From the IMG/VR virus record IMGVR_UViG_3300025840_000217, positions 1 to 25,916 of that record: a stretch of 25,916 nt of DNA. One strand, written 5' to 3'. A model generated the notes under the pieces. It ran no database searches. It saw only the letters and a program-made list of their open reading frames with translations, and was not told the DNA's origin. This document shows, in pieces, positions 1-8,326 of the stretch (position 1 is its first letter; each line of letters begins with the position of its first letter). Position numbers and translations under genes: made by a program. The DNA comes from a virus.

Positions 1-211
1 TTATTTAGAAAATTATGCAGCACAAACAACACCTTTTGTAAGACCTGCAATTCCTGCATTAATGGTTAATTTACAAATGATAGACCCATCACAAACAACA
101 GGGTCAGCACATGAGTTATATGTAAGCGATAAACAAAAAGGACAAGCAACGGTAACACATTTGCCTAACAGCGTGTCGAATAAAACATATGGATATGTTA
201 TAATAGGGTAG
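1..211 (+). CDS. C-terminal end of a probable virion structural protein (5' truncated)
   Basis: The window opens inside a reading frame (codons from base 2) that gives 69 residues and stops with TAG at 209-211. The visible part contains TTPFVRPAIPALM and ends KTYGYVIIG. I recognise no domain. It lies directly upstream of the putative internal virion genes on the same strand, so a late structural (tail or capsid-associated) protein is the contextual guess. The start and most of the gene are outside the window. Confidence 0.6.
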   Translation, partial: YLENYAAQTTPFVRPAIPALMVNLQMIDPSQTTGSAHELYVSDKQKGQATVTHLPNSVSNKTYGYVIIG

Positions 212-233
212 TATATTTTACAAGGTTTTGACT

Positions 234-644
234 ATGGAAACCAATCTTTTTGTAGTTCCTACAACACATATCCATCAATTCTGGCATTTTGCGGAACAGC
301 ACTTACAACGAGCTATAGACACTGGAAACGGTGAATTTACTATAGACCAGTTAAAACAATTTGTCTCACAAGGTAATTCTGTATTACTTCTTGTTATGAA
401 AGAAGAAGAATGTCTTGGGGCATTAACAGTCCAATGGGTTATGTATCCAAACGATAAGGTAGCTTATATCACTTATATCGGTGGATATACAGACCATAAA
501 TGTTGGGGTCAATTCCTAACATGGGTAAGAAACAACGGTGGAACTAAAGTTCAAGGTTCTACTGCAAAAGATTCAATCGTCAGGTTATGGCGAATGAAAT
601 GGAACATGAAACCTAAATATACACTAATGGAGTATAAATTATGA
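234..644 (+). CDS. GNAT-fold-like protein, resembles T7 gp13-type internal virion protein
   Basis: About 136 residues. The central part (V-L-L-L-V-M-K-E-E-E-C-L-G-A-L then a strand-rich A-Y-I-T-Y-I-G-G) looks like the core beta strands of a GNAT acetyltransferase, but I do not see a clear acetyl-CoA pyrophosphate loop (Q/RxxGxG/A), so catalysis is doubtful. T7 gp13, of similar length and in the same genome position before the ejection proteins, has been described as GNAT-like, and podoviruses often carry such a gene here. I chose the ATG at 234 over the in-frame TTG at 228 because AAGG at 222-225 is 8 nt from the ATG but only 2 nt from the TTG. The stop overlaps the next start as ATGA (641-644), which suggests translational coupling. 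Confidence 0.6.
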   Translation: METNLFVVPTTHIHQFWHFAEQHLQRAIDTGNGEFTIDQLKQFVSQGNSVLLLVMKEEECLGALTVQWVMYPNDKVAYITYIGGYTDHKCWGQFLTWVRNNGGTKVQGSTAKDSIVRLWRMKWNMKPKYTLMEYKL

Positions 645-1453
645 TTTACGATTATTTCCCAGAGTTAGATGGCAACCAGTCTATCGACAATGGCAAAATG
701 GGCAGACAACTATTTAAAGGCGGAGGTGGAGGCGGTAGCACACAAACTACACAAAACCAATTAGACCCTACTGTAAGACCGTTTGTTGAGTATGGTTTAC
801 AAGAAGCAAAACAACTATACCAATCAGATACTCCACAATACTACCCATATCAAACCTATGTAGACCCAAGCCAACAAACACAGTCTGCATTACAGGCTGC
901 ACAAACAAGAGCATTAGCTGGTAGTCCATTAGTACCTGCTGCTCAACAACAACAATTAGCTACAATACAAGGTCAAAATTTAGGTTTAAATCCATACTTT
1001 GCTAATGCCTTACAAGGTGCGGCAGGGGTTGCTACTACACAGTTTCAAGATGCTTTAAAAGACATTGCATCTCAAAGCTCACAAGCTGGTCGTTATGGTT
1101 CTGGTGCTATGGCTGACTTACAATCTCGTGCATCTACAAACCTAGCTAAAGAACTTACAAGTAGAGCTGGTGAATTAGCATACCAAAACTATGCGGCTGA
1201 AAGAGCAGCTCAAGAAAGAGCAATTCAGCAAGCACCTGCAATGGCACAAGCAGATTACCAAGATATTCAACAGTTGCTCAATGTGGGTCAAACAGCAGAA
1301 GATTACCAAAGACAAGCTCTTGAAGCTGATATTGGTAGATTTGAGTTTGAGGAAAACAAACCTTATACTAAACTACAGTCTTACCTATCTGCTGCATACG
1401 GTGCTCCTATGGGTCAAGTGTCTACGACTGAATCATCAGGAGGAGGTAAGTAA
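641..1453 (+). CDS. Putative internal virion / DNA-ejection protein
   Basis: A 270-residue protein, Gln/Ala rich. It begins with a short segment and a poly-Gly stretch (residues about 27-33), then LDPTVRPFVEYGLQEAKQLY, followed by long helices rich in A, Q, R and E (about 85-240) and a Gly/Ser tail. The segment with SQSSQAGRYGSGAM (about 145-160) is the kind of repeat-like sequence seen in ejection proteins of marine podoviruses. It has no signal peptide or enzyme motif. Its start is coupled to the gene upstream (ATGA) and its stop to the gene downstream (TAATG), so the block is co-translated. The virion role is inferred from composition and position. Confidence 0.6.
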   Translation: MIYDYFPELDGNQSIDNGKMGRQLFKGGGGGGSTQTTQNQLDPTVRPFVEYGLQEAKQLYQSDTPQYYPYQTYVDPSQQTQSALQAAQTRALAGSPLVPAAQQQQLATIQGQNLGLNPYFANALQGAAGVATTQFQDALKDIASQSSQAGRYGSGAMADLQSRASTNLAKELTSRAGELAYQNYAAERAAQERAIQQAPAMAQADYQDIQQLLNVGQTAEDYQRQALEADIGRFEFEENKPYTKLQSYLSAAYGAPMGQVSTTESSGGGK

Positions 1454-2256
1454 TGGCTATATTCGGTGCATTAGCCCCAATCTTAATACCAGCCGCTATT
1501 GGTGCTGTTACTTCAGCAGCATTTGGGAAAAACCCATTACAAGGTGCGGTTATGGGTGGGATAACTGGCGGATTACTAGGTCCAGCAGGTGGAAATCTAT
1601 TTAATCTAGGTTCACCTACTGCTGCAGCAACAGAAAGTGCTGTCTCTTCAGCAGCTTCAGGTGGTGCTACAGCATTTGGTGCATCTCAAGCCCCTAATGT
1701 TTTAGCAAATACTTCTTTACTTGCTCCAGAAGCCATTACATCTACAGCGATGAACAATGCGTACACTGGTCCAGTATCTAGCACTGTTGGAGGTATACAT
1801 ACAGGTGCTGGAGTGCCATCTGATGTTGCATTATCTAATTTAGGTAACAAAAGTATGATGCAGGCAACTAATCTAGGCAGACCTGCAGACTATATTGCTC
1901 CATTACCAGAAAATACAGTTCAGTTTGATGCAGGTTTAGCAAATGCCCCAGTTGCTCAAAAATATCCTGATTATAGTATTACTCAAGATAAACTAGGCAA
2001 GTCTTTAGATTATACAGGCGGTGGAGCTGAAATAGCTGAAAAACCATTATATGAAAAAGCATATGAAAGCGTTATTAATTATGCTAAAAAGAACCCATTA
2101 GAGGTTGGTGGATTAGCTTTGGTAGCTTCTGGTGGTATAAAACCAAGAACACCTCAACAACCTGTAACTGGTAGCGGTGGCTCTATTACTAAAGGAACAC
2201 CTCCACAACAAGCAGGACAAATATTAAAAGTTAGACGACCAACACGATTCGCATAA
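1453..2256 (+). CDS. Glycine/alanine-rich putative membrane-active virion protein
   Basis: A 267-residue protein whose first 50 residues are hydrophobic and Gly/Ala rich (PILIPAAIGAVTSAAFG, then a run of GG pairs up to about residue 47). This is a glycine-zipper-like pattern compatible with inserting into membrane. The middle is Ala/Ser/Gly-rich low complexity, and the tail is basic (VRRPTRFA). Small proteins of this kind sit beside the large ejection proteins in many podoviruses and may help form the trans-envelope channel. The start overlaps the previous stop as TAATG. The function is inferred; no specific family is assigned. Confidence 0.55.
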   Translation: MAIFGALAPILIPAAIGAVTSAAFGKNPLQGAVMGGITGGLLGPAGGNLFNLGSPTAAATESAVSSAASGGATAFGASQAPNVLANTSLLAPEAITSTAMNNAYTGPVSSTVGGIHTGAGVPSDVALSNLGNKSMMQATNLGRPADYIAPLPENTVQFDAGLANAPVAQKYPDYSITQDKLGKSLDYTGGGAEIAEKPLYEKAYESVINYAKKNPLEVGGLALVASGGIKPRTPQQPVTGSGGSITKGTPPQQAGQILKVRRPTRFA

Positions 2257-2266
2257 GGAAAAAAAC

Positions 2267-3919
2267 ATGGCTAATGGATTATTAGATTACATTCAAGATT
2301 TTGATATTAACAAAGCATTAGGGGTTCAGTACGGACTGCCTAAAGGTATGTTAAGTCCAGAAATAGAATCACAAATGGGCGTTGGTGGAACAGTAGCTGG
2401 TATTGGTAATGTTATAGAAGGTATGCAACAAGGTGCAGGTACGCCTGAAAATATCTTTAGATTTCTTACTGGTCAAAAAGCTGGTAGACAAAATGTTATT
2501 GATACTGCTGCTAAAAATTATTTAAGTCAACTTAACATTGCTAAATTACAAGGCGATATTGCACAAGACCCATACAAACTAGCAAAACTTAAATTTGAAG
2601 TAGAAAAAGCACCGTACGAAGTTGGTGAGTTACAAAACAAATTCTATCAAAGCTCATTTAAAACACAGTCTATAAAAGATGAATTTAAAAAGCTGCAAGA
2701 TGAAGGTAGAACTGATGAATTAAATACATTGATGGCTAACCCAGATAAATATTTTGAATTAAAACAGTCTACAGACATTAATAAAATGACATATTCACAG
2801 CCAGAGTTAAGTGCTGCAAGAATATTAAATCTTAATGTTAGAGATAGAAAAAACTGGAATGAGCAAGATGAAATAAATTATAATGCAATTATATCTGCAC
2901 CTAGTGTTGAAGAAGCTGCTAGCCTCAATGCAGAAGCATTAGCAAGACACAAGGCTGATCCTAATCGTGTTCCTTATGTTTATACGCCATCTAGAAATGA
3001 AGTCATTGCAAAAATTAGAAAACAAAACAAAGGTCAAGTTGTAACAAATCAAGTAGGTCAGCAACAAGTTGTACAACAACCATATAGTACAAACGAGCTA
3101 TCTAACTTACCAGTAGGTGCTTTTGAAGGTACTGGTCAAGGCAAGTACAAAGATGGTGGTTTTAAGGGTGCTGATGGTAAGATTTATACAAATGATGAGT
3201 TTAATAAGTTAGGTCTTGAGCAACAAAATCTATTATCATTAGATGTCACTAGAGAAGAATATGTTGAGTCAAGAAAAAAATTAAATGAAGATATGAGAAC
3301 TGATAGGCAGTCAACTAGTTATGCTTTTAAAAACTCTGACAGAACTGCTAGATATTTGGAAAAAATATTAGATGATCCTGTTAAATTTAAAAAACTATTT
3401 AGTAAATTTGGAAGAATAAGAGTTAAAGTCAATGAAGTTACTGGTAGCGTTATATCCGAGATGGGTGGAGAAGGTCAAGATATTGTTAATTTATTAAGAA
3501 CAATTAAAGGACAGCAATTTACTAATGAGATTCAAGATATGAGAGCTAACAACAAAACAGGTGGTGCTGTTGGTAATGTTTCTGATCGAGAAGTTGAAAT
3601 GTTCCAAAACATTGCTGCTAATTTAAATTACAGTGGTTCTGCTGAACAATTATGGGCAGAATTAAATGATTTATATCAATCTGGATTTAATATGGCAAAT
3701 AGATATAGAGATAATTTCAAAGACTTTTATGGAGAAGATGAGTTTAAACGCTATAGAATTGGTGAACTATCTGTTGCTCAACAAAAAGATTATTTTACAG
3801 ATTTAAACCAAGCATTATCACAAACACAATCAGACCAAGCTGCAAAAGTGTTTGGCGTTCCAAGAAAAAAAGAGCAACAACCATATACAACTAATGAAGG
3901 GTTTAGCCTAGCTAACTAA
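2267..3919 (+). CDS. Large putative ejection (internal virion) protein, GLLDYI N-terminus
   Basis: A 550-residue, mostly helical, charged protein preceded by AAGGAAAAAAAC before the ATG. The N-terminus reads MANGLLDYIQDFDI and is followed by a Gly-rich stretch (GVGGTVAGIGNVIEGM, about residues 37-52). The rest is K/E/N/Q-rich helix with no enzyme motif that I can name; residues 255-275 are Gln/Val-rich low complexity. The C-terminus ends with the NEGFSLAN segment. Codons are strongly A/T biased compared with the head genes. Size, composition and position between a membrane-active protein and a second large protein point to an internal core protein ejected with the DNA. Confidence 0.55.
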   Translation: MANGLLDYIQDFDINKALGVQYGLPKGMLSPEIESQMGVGGTVAGIGNVIEGMQQGAGTPENIFRFLTGQKAGRQNVIDTAAKNYLSQLNIAKLQGDIAQDPYKLAKLKFEVEKAPYEVGELQNKFYQSSFKTQSIKDEFKKLQDEGRTDELNTLMANPDKYFELKQSTDINKMTYSQPELSAARILNLNVRDRKNWNEQDEINYNAIISAPSVEEAASLNAEALARHKADPNRVPYVYTPSRNEVIAKIRKQNKGQVVTNQVGQQQVVQQPYSTNELSNLPVGAFEGTGQGKYKDGGFKGADGKIYTNDEFNKLGLEQQNLLSLDVTREEYVESRKKLNEDMRTDRQSTSYAFKNSDRTARYLEKILDDPVKFKKLFSKFGRIRVKVNEVTGSVISEMGGEGQDIVNLLRTIKGQQFTNEIQDMRANNKTGGAVGNVSDREVEMFQNIAANLNYSGSAEQLWAELNDLYQSGFNMANRYRDNFKDFYGEDEFKRYRIGELSVAQQKDYFTDLNQALSQTQSDQAAKVFGVPRKKEQQPYTTNEGFSLAN

Positions 3920-3923
3920 TATT

Positions 3924-5603
3924 ATGGCAGAAACTAGAATATATACAGTTAATACGCCTGATGGTGGCACTATAGACATAAAAGGTCCTGTTGGTGCATC
4001 AGAAGAAACGGTACTAAACAATGCAAGAGAATTGTACAATGCTCAACTACAATCTCAACAAACTGCAGAGCAACCTGTATCTACTGAACCAGATTATGCG
4101 AATATGTCTGGTCTCGAAGTAGCTGGTAGAGCTATTCAAAATGCACCTAGAGATGTTGCTGATTTAGCTGTAAACACAGCAACTGCTATTGCAAACCCTG
4201 TAGATACAACAACAGGTATTATTGATTTAGCATCTGCTGGAATGTCTAAAGTATTAGATTTTACTGGGTTAAGTAAGTATGCAGACCCAGAGAAAATGGC
4301 AAGATACAGAACATTAAGAGGTCATATTGCAGATCAATTATCTGATACTTTTACAAAAGAAGGTCTTAAGAAAAGAATAGCAGAAAAACCAATTACATCA
4401 TTATTAGATGTGAGTTTAGCAGGTCAAGCTATTACTGCTCCTGCAAAAGCTACAAGATATGGTGGTGCGGTTAATAAGCTAATGAAGAACATCGATCCTA
4501 TTCAAGGTGGCGCAAAAGTTACTGGAATGGGGTATAACAAACTAAAAGATGTAGCAACATCTAAAACAAATGTTAATAGAGTTGTAGATGCAAAAACAAG
4601 AAGAGGTGTTAAAGAAGGCTATACAATCACCCCATCAGAGTCTAAAGGTGCAGGTTTATTAACAAAAGCTGTTGAAAAGATAACACCAAAAGGTACTGCA
4701 AACAAAGCAAGAGAATTAAATCAAGAGAACACTAATAGGCTTATTAGAAAACATCTTGAAGTTCCTCAAGATATGCCATTAAGTAGCATACTGGATACTG
4801 TTAAAAAGAGAAGTGGTCCTGCATACGAGAAAGTTGGCAAATTAGATTCTGTAATTACAAAAAGAGGAAGAACTCAAAAACAATATGATATAGATGCTCT
4901 TGGAACTAAATATGAAGCAGCACCTAAAAAGATTCCAGCACAAAGAACTAGAACTGGAGCAGAAATATTAAAAGATTGGAAGTTAGCTAATAAACAAGCT
5001 AAAGCAGAGTTTAATAAACAAAAGAATAGTAAAATACCTGACTTTACAAAAGCTAATTTACTAAAAGACAAAGTAGGTAAACTTACTGATGAGTTAGAGC
5101 AATTAGCTAAACTAAACAAGAAACCAACATTAGTTAAAAATCTAAAAGAGGCTAGAAAAGATTATGCGAAAGCATATAGCATACAATCTTCTATAGACAA
5201 TGCAGGTAATTTAAACGCTACTAAATTTGCTAATGCAAATAGAAACAATCAAGCATTAGATGGTTTTGGTAAGGTAATTAAAGAGTTTGCAGAAACTCAT
5301 CCATCATTGGTTGGAAAACAACAATCAACTTTTATGGACTTCTTAAAAACATCAGGCGCTTTTGCTGCAGGACCATTAACATTGGGGTCAGGAGCTGCTG
5401 CTGGATTTGCTGGAATGTTGGCTGGACCGTCATTATTAGCATCAAGACGAGTCCAAAGAAACATTGCAAAACCTGATTATGCTAACCCTTTATATTTACA
5501 ACAATTACTAAAAACATTAAGCAAAACACCTACATCAGCAGTAGCAGTTCCTAGTTTACTAGACAGAACAGATGTTGAATACATACAAGACTTGCAACTG
5601 TAA
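3924..5603 (+). CDS. Large putative ejection (internal virion) protein, second of pair
   Basis: A 559-residue protein. The N-terminal 40 residues (YTVNTPDGGTIDIKGPVGAS, then EETVLNNARELY) form a small beta-hairpin plus helix module that recurs at the N-terminus of phage internal proteins. A middle part (about 215-345) is basic and contains VVDAKTRRGVKEGYTITPSE, followed by K/A-rich helices. Near the C-terminus there is a hydrophobic Gly/Ala stretch (AFAAGPLTLGSGAAAGFAGM, about 474-493) that could insert into membrane. The spacing to the previous gene is 4 nt, and the stop TAATG starts the next small ORF. The role is inferred from position and composition. Confidence 0.55.
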   Translation: MAETRIYTVNTPDGGTIDIKGPVGASEETVLNNARELYNAQLQSQQTAEQPVSTEPDYANMSGLEVAGRAIQNAPRDVADLAVNTATAIANPVDTTTGIIDLASAGMSKVLDFTGLSKYADPEKMARYRTLRGHIADQLSDTFTKEGLKKRIAEKPITSLLDVSLAGQAITAPAKATRYGGAVNKLMKNIDPIQGGAKVTGMGYNKLKDVATSKTNVNRVVDAKTRRGVKEGYTITPSESKGAGLLTKAVEKITPKGTANKARELNQENTNRLIRKHLEVPQDMPLSSILDTVKKRSGPAYEKVGKLDSVITKRGRTQKQYDIDALGTKYEAAPKKIPAQRTRTGAEILKDWKLANKQAKAEFNKQKNSKIPDFTKANLLKDKVGKLTDELEQLAKLNKKPTLVKNLKEARKDYAKAYSIQSSIDNAGNLNATKFANANRNNQALDGFGKVIKEFAETHPSLVGKQQSTFMDFLKTSGAFAAGPLTLGSGAAAGFAGMLAGPSLLASRRVQRNIAKPDYANPLYLQQLLKTLSKTPTSAVAVPSLLDRTDVEYIQDLQL

Positions 5604-5707
5604 TGATATGGCACGATTTAAACTTTCCCCCTATAAACCTCTACAACGCACCAAGAAAGGATTCTGATGGAAATGGACCACACCGAAGCACGACTGAACA
5701 CTCATGA
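5603..5707 (+). CDS. Small protein with FPPINLYNAPRK motif
   Basis: A 34-residue ORF that begins in a TAATG overlap with the stop of the large virion protein. Its product contains DLNFPPINLYNAPRK, then a polar tail. A short Pro-Pro-Ile-Asn-Leu motif like this looks familiar from small phage proteins, but I cannot tie it to a named family. It overlaps the start of the next gene by 41 nt. It has no ribosome site of its own beyond coupling, so expression would depend on re-initiation. Confidence 0.4.
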   Translation: MIWHDLNFPPINLYNAPRKDSDGNGPHRSTTEHS

Positions 5708-5831
5708 AGCTATATGTAAAGAAAGATATGAGTCAATCTGTGCGAGACTAACAAGACTTGAAAGAATCATGATTGGTATGACTGGCGGTATTCTTTTTAT
5801 CTTAATCCATATTGCACTTAAAATGTCATGA
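5667..5831 (+). CDS. Small coiled-coil plus single-TM protein, XhlA/holin-accessory-like
   Basis: 54 residues: a charged helical first half (EARLNTHEAICKERYESI) and one C-terminal membrane segment (MIGMTGGILFILIHIAL, about residues 36-52). This is the layout of XhlA-type hemolysin/holin-associated phage proteins. AAGG at 5657-5660 lies 6 nt before the ATG. The stop overlaps the next start as ATGA (5828-5831). Its place at the head of the lysis region supports a membrane role in host lysis; the exact partner is unknown. Confidence 0.6.
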   Translation: MEMDHTEARLNTHEAICKERYESICARLTRLERIMIGMTGGILFILIHIALKMS

Positions 5832-6298
5832 GAGAACAAGCATTAATTGTCTCTGTCATACTTGTAATACTATTCTGGGCTGCTTATGCGTTTTCTGCTG
5901 ACACTACTATCAAATATTCTGGGATGCCTGTCCCAAGTGCTATGTCTCCTAGCATTAGTGCTTTTTCTAATGATATGTGTAAGTCAGGCGTATCAGGTGG
6001 AGCTAATACAGGTGTTATCTCTATCAGTGGCGGAGCTACTATAACAGACGAAAATTGTGAGCGTATTAAACTTGCCAAAGTCATGAATGATTTAGGTCTT
6101 AAAGTTGCAGCCGTTGGTATTTTATGTCAAGATGAACGAGTATTTGAGGCTATGCTACAAGCTGGCTCTGCCTGCCCTATAAAAGGGGCTATTGGTGATG
6201 CTGCTGAACGAGCATGGTATGAACTTAAACCAGAAGTATTTGTGAGGTTATATGGCAAAGATTACGAGCCTCCTACTGTTACTTATCCAATGGAGTAA
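5828..6298 (+). CDS. Secreted phage protein of unknown function with signal peptide
   Basis: 156 residues. The N-terminal segment (LIVSVILVILFWAAYAFSA, cleavage plausible near residue 24) is a signal peptide or signal anchor. The mature part has KYSGMPVPSAMSPSISAFSN, ISGGATITDENCERIKLA, and a helical region with ICQDERVFEAMLQAGSACP-like spacing of Cys residues. This pattern recurs in lysis-adjacent genes of marine phages, and I know no assigned function for it. Four Cys residues suggest folding outside the cytoplasm. There is no lipobox, so it is not an obvious o-spanin. It overlaps the previous gene by ATGA and the next by 47 nt. Confidence 0.6.
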   Translation: MREQALIVSVILVILFWAAYAFSADTTIKYSGMPVPSAMSPSISAFSNDMCKSGVSGGANTGVISISGGATITDENCERIKLAKVMNDLGLKVAAVGILCQDERVFEAMLQAGSACPIKGAIGDAAERAWYELKPEVFVRLYGKDYEPPTVTYPME

Positions 6299-7271
6299 TG
6301 TATATGCGTGGAGTTGTTACTACAATCAAACAGAAGATGGTTGGTATCTTGAAGACAGCATGGTATGCACTGGTATCGAGGTTAGCGTGGCTATTGAGAA
6401 CCATTATTGTGAATGGCACAGACCTGATGACCCTTACTGCACACAGTATCAAGAGCCTATATGCGTGGATAGTATTGAATATCAAACACTATCTTGTCCC
6501 CCAAATCATAGTGGAGGAATACAACAAAGTAGAACCTATGTTTGCAAACAAGCAAGCTGGACAGATTGGACGACTACTTCTGATAACTGTACCGCTAACC
6601 CTCCTACTTGTGTTGCTTCATTTGATTCTAGGGTGTTACAATGTCCTAGTGGCTATGATGGTCAAATTACTGAAACGAGGATAAGTTCATGCCCAAATCC
6701 ATATGGCACAGAAGTATGGAGCGATTGGTCAGAATCACAGAACACATGCACTCAAAGCACTACAGACCCAGTAAGTCCAATATCAGTAACATCTCCTACA
6801 AACCCTGTGTCTCCCATGCCCATAGAGTCTGTAATTGCACCGACAATAGATGTACCGCAGACGAATGAACCTACAATAGAATCAGTCATCCAAGAAGAAA
6901 TCAGCGATACGAGTGATAAAGTCGAGACAAGCACTAGCAGTGAGACTCAAAGCACCAAAGAAGTAAAAGAAGACAAACAAGATGGGGACAAAGAACAGTC
7001 TAAAGATAATGTAGACAATGTCGTTGATAATCGCAAAGAAATTGTTCATGGCTTTGGATTAGTCCTTTCACTAGAAATATTAAATAAACCGTTGGAATTT
7101 TACCAACCACCATTAACTGATATGTTCAGTATAACACAGGAGTTCCCAATTAATGCAGATACCAGAAAGTTTCAACTTGACCTTCTCAAAAGGAACGATG
7201 TCGAAGATTATTATTATTCTCTTTCCGATAATACTTGGGAGCGGCTACGCAGGGGTGACATTTTACAATAA
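6252..7271 (+). CDS. Secreted protein with two thrombospondin-like Cys repeats
   Basis: 339 residues. A signal peptide (ITSLLLLLIQWSNVYA, cleavage near residue 19) is followed by a Cys-rich region. Two repeats can be aligned by eye: C71-C113 and C120-C166. Each has the form C...CPxxxxGxIxxxRxxxC, then W-(T/S)-D-W, then C, a thrombospondin type-1-like pattern. After it come a Pro/Ser/Thr-rich linker (about 170-215), a charged Lys/Glu/Asp region (about 215-262) and a C-terminal domain of about 75 residues. GAGG at 6243-6246 gives a good ribosome site for this start although it lies inside the upstream gene. The last 119 nt overlap the next gene in another frame. I would guess surface or envelope binding; the function is not known. 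Confidence 0.65.
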   Translation: MAKITSLLLLLIQWSNVYAWSCYYNQTEDGWYLEDSMVCTGIEVSVAIENHYCEWHRPDDPYCTQYQEPICVDSIEYQTLSCPPNHSGGIQQSRTYVCKQASWTDWTTTSDNCTANPPTCVASFDSRVLQCPSGYDGQITETRISSCPNPYGTEVWSDWSESQNTCTQSTTDPVSPISVTSPTNPVSPMPIESVIAPTIDVPQTNEPTIESVIQEEISDTSDKVETSTSSETQSTKEVKEDKQDGDKEQSKDNVDNVVDNRKEIVHGFGLVLSLEILNKPLEFYQPPLTDMFSITQEFPINADTRKFQLDLLKRNDVEDYYYSLSDNTWERLRRGDILQ

Positions 7272-7584
7272 AATGTTAAAGACTATAGAAGCTACCAGTA
7301 AGTTCACAATAATAGAAGATAATATTAAAGAGTTAAAACTGCAAGTATCAGCCATCAAGGAACGACAATTAGAGGGGCTAGATACAAATGTTAGGTTACA
7401 AGAAAAAGTTGCTGATGCGTATGTGCTTGCAAAAGAAAGCAATGCAGTTGCTCTATCAACACAAAGAGAACTCAAGGCATCAACAGCAGCAACCAAATCA
7501 GAAGTAGAAACTATGATTCGTTCTGTAGAAGATAAACTTGATATAATTAAAAGGTCAGTGACTAATCCTTTAGACAGAAGATGA
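7153..7584 (+). CDS. Single-TM coiled-coil protein (lysis region, i-spanin-like layout)
   Basis: 143 residues: a short N-terminus, one membrane segment (KIIIILFPIILGSGYAGVTF, about 18-37) and then a long charged heptad-rich coiled coil to the C-terminus. This N-anchored, periplasmic-coil layout resembles Rz-type i-spanins, but the protein could equally be a phage accessory holin. AGGAG at 7139-7143 is 9 nt from the ATG at 7153. An alternative ATG at 7198 has AAGGA just upstream and would start right before the membrane segment. It overprints the end of the upstream gene by 119 nt (74 nt with the later start). The stop overlaps the next start as ATGA. Confidence 0.6.
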   Translation: MQIPESFNLTFSKGTMSKIIIILFPIILGSGYAGVTFYNKMLKTIEATSKFTIIEDNIKELKLQVSAIKERQLEGLDTNVRLQEKVADAYVLAKESNAVALSTQRELKASTAATKSEVETMIRSVEDKLDIIKRSVTNPLDRR

Positions 7585-7919
7585 AAATAGATATTAAAAC
7601 AGTTAAAGCAGTTTACTCTATGTTAATTGCTACAAGTGTTTTAAGAGAACTAGGTCTTCCTCCTGCAGACGAGGTTGAGTTTGAACTACTGCCTGTATCA
7701 GATAAGGTCATGGCAACCTATACACCAGACCCAGATACCATAGGTGTTTGTCCTGAACGACATAGATTCTTGACTAGCCTCATTAAGTCTATGGTGCATG
7801 AAATAATACATATGGCTAATCATTATTATGGTAAATCTTATTTACGACATGATAAAAATTTTGAGCAATTAAGAAAAAAAATAGCTGATGAATTTGGCTT
7901 TGATGAAAACGAAATATAG
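7581..7919 (+). CDS. SprT-like zinc metallopeptidase domain protein
   Basis: 112 residues with the zinc-binding HEIIH motif at 73-77 inside SLIKSMVHEIIHMANHYYG, and a possible third ligand His90 in the following RHDKNF segment. This is the order seen in SprT-like metallopeptidases (HExxH ... H). The upstream part carries a short beta-like segment. There is no signal peptide. It sits between the coiled-coil membrane protein and the holin, so it may take part in lysis or virion processing, but SprT-like phage proteins are not established lysins. The start is coupled to the previous stop by ATGA. Confidence 0.65.
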   Translation: MKIDIKTVKAVYSMLIATSVLRELGLPPADEVEFELLPVSDKVMATYTPDPDTIGVCPERHRFLTSLIKSMVHEIIHMANHYYGKSYLRHDKNFEQLRKKIADEFGFDENEI

Positions 7920-7927
7920 GAGATAGT

Positions 7928-8326
7928 ATGGTGTGGACAGCATTAATTGGACCAGTTGCAGGTTTGTTAGATAAGTTTATAGAAGATAAAGACCAGAAGA
8001 ATCAGTTAGCACATGAGATTGCTACGATGTCAGAAAAACACGCACAAGAGTTAGCTAAAGGACAGATAGAGGTCAACAAAGCAGAGGCATCTCATCGTTC
8101 TCCTTTAGTTGCTGGCTGGAGACCTTTTATAGGCTGGGTATGCGGAATAGCTTTAGCTTGGCATTTTGTACTATCTCCTGTTATAATATTCGTAGCAGCG
8201 TGGTTTAATGTTGTATTACCTGCCTTACCTGAATTTGATATGGGTTCTTTAATGACTGTATTAATGGGTATGTTAGGCTTGGGTGGACTACGCACATTTG
8301 AGAAAACAAAAGGGTTGACTAAATGA
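7928..8326 (+). CDS. Holin, 3-TM type (GTA_holin_3TM-like)
   Basis: 132 residues. An amphipathic N-terminus (about 1-20) and charged helix (20-56) lead to RSPLVAGWRPFIGWVCGIAL, a signature of the three-TM phage/GTA holin family. Hydrophobic segments lie at about 66-82, 83-99 and 106-122. The protein would make holes in the inner membrane and let the endolysin out. AGGAGATAGT lies just before the ATG. The stop overlaps the start of the M15 endolysin (ATGA), the usual holin-endolysin order. Confidence 0.85.
   Translation: MVWTALIGPVAGLLDKFIEDKDQKNQLAHEIATMSEKHAQELAKGQIEVNKAEASHRSPLVAGWRPFIGWVCGIALAWHFVLSPVIIFVAAWFNVVLPALPEFDMGSLMTVLMGMLGLGGLRTFEKTKGLTK

Noticed and set aside
1191-1604. 137-residue frame across the junction of two virion genes
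   Set aside because: It overlaps two well-supported coupled genes and has an implausible composition.
5608-5667. 19-codon basic ORF (MARFKLSPYKPLQ...)
   Set aside because: No ribosome site, no coupling, and overlaps the TAATG-coupled ORF at 5603; too short to support.
6298-6684. 128-residue frame starting in a TAATG overlap
   Set aside because: It overprints the Cys-repeat protein, whose signal peptide, repeats and ribosome site are much more convincing; the hydrophobic product looks like a frame shadow.
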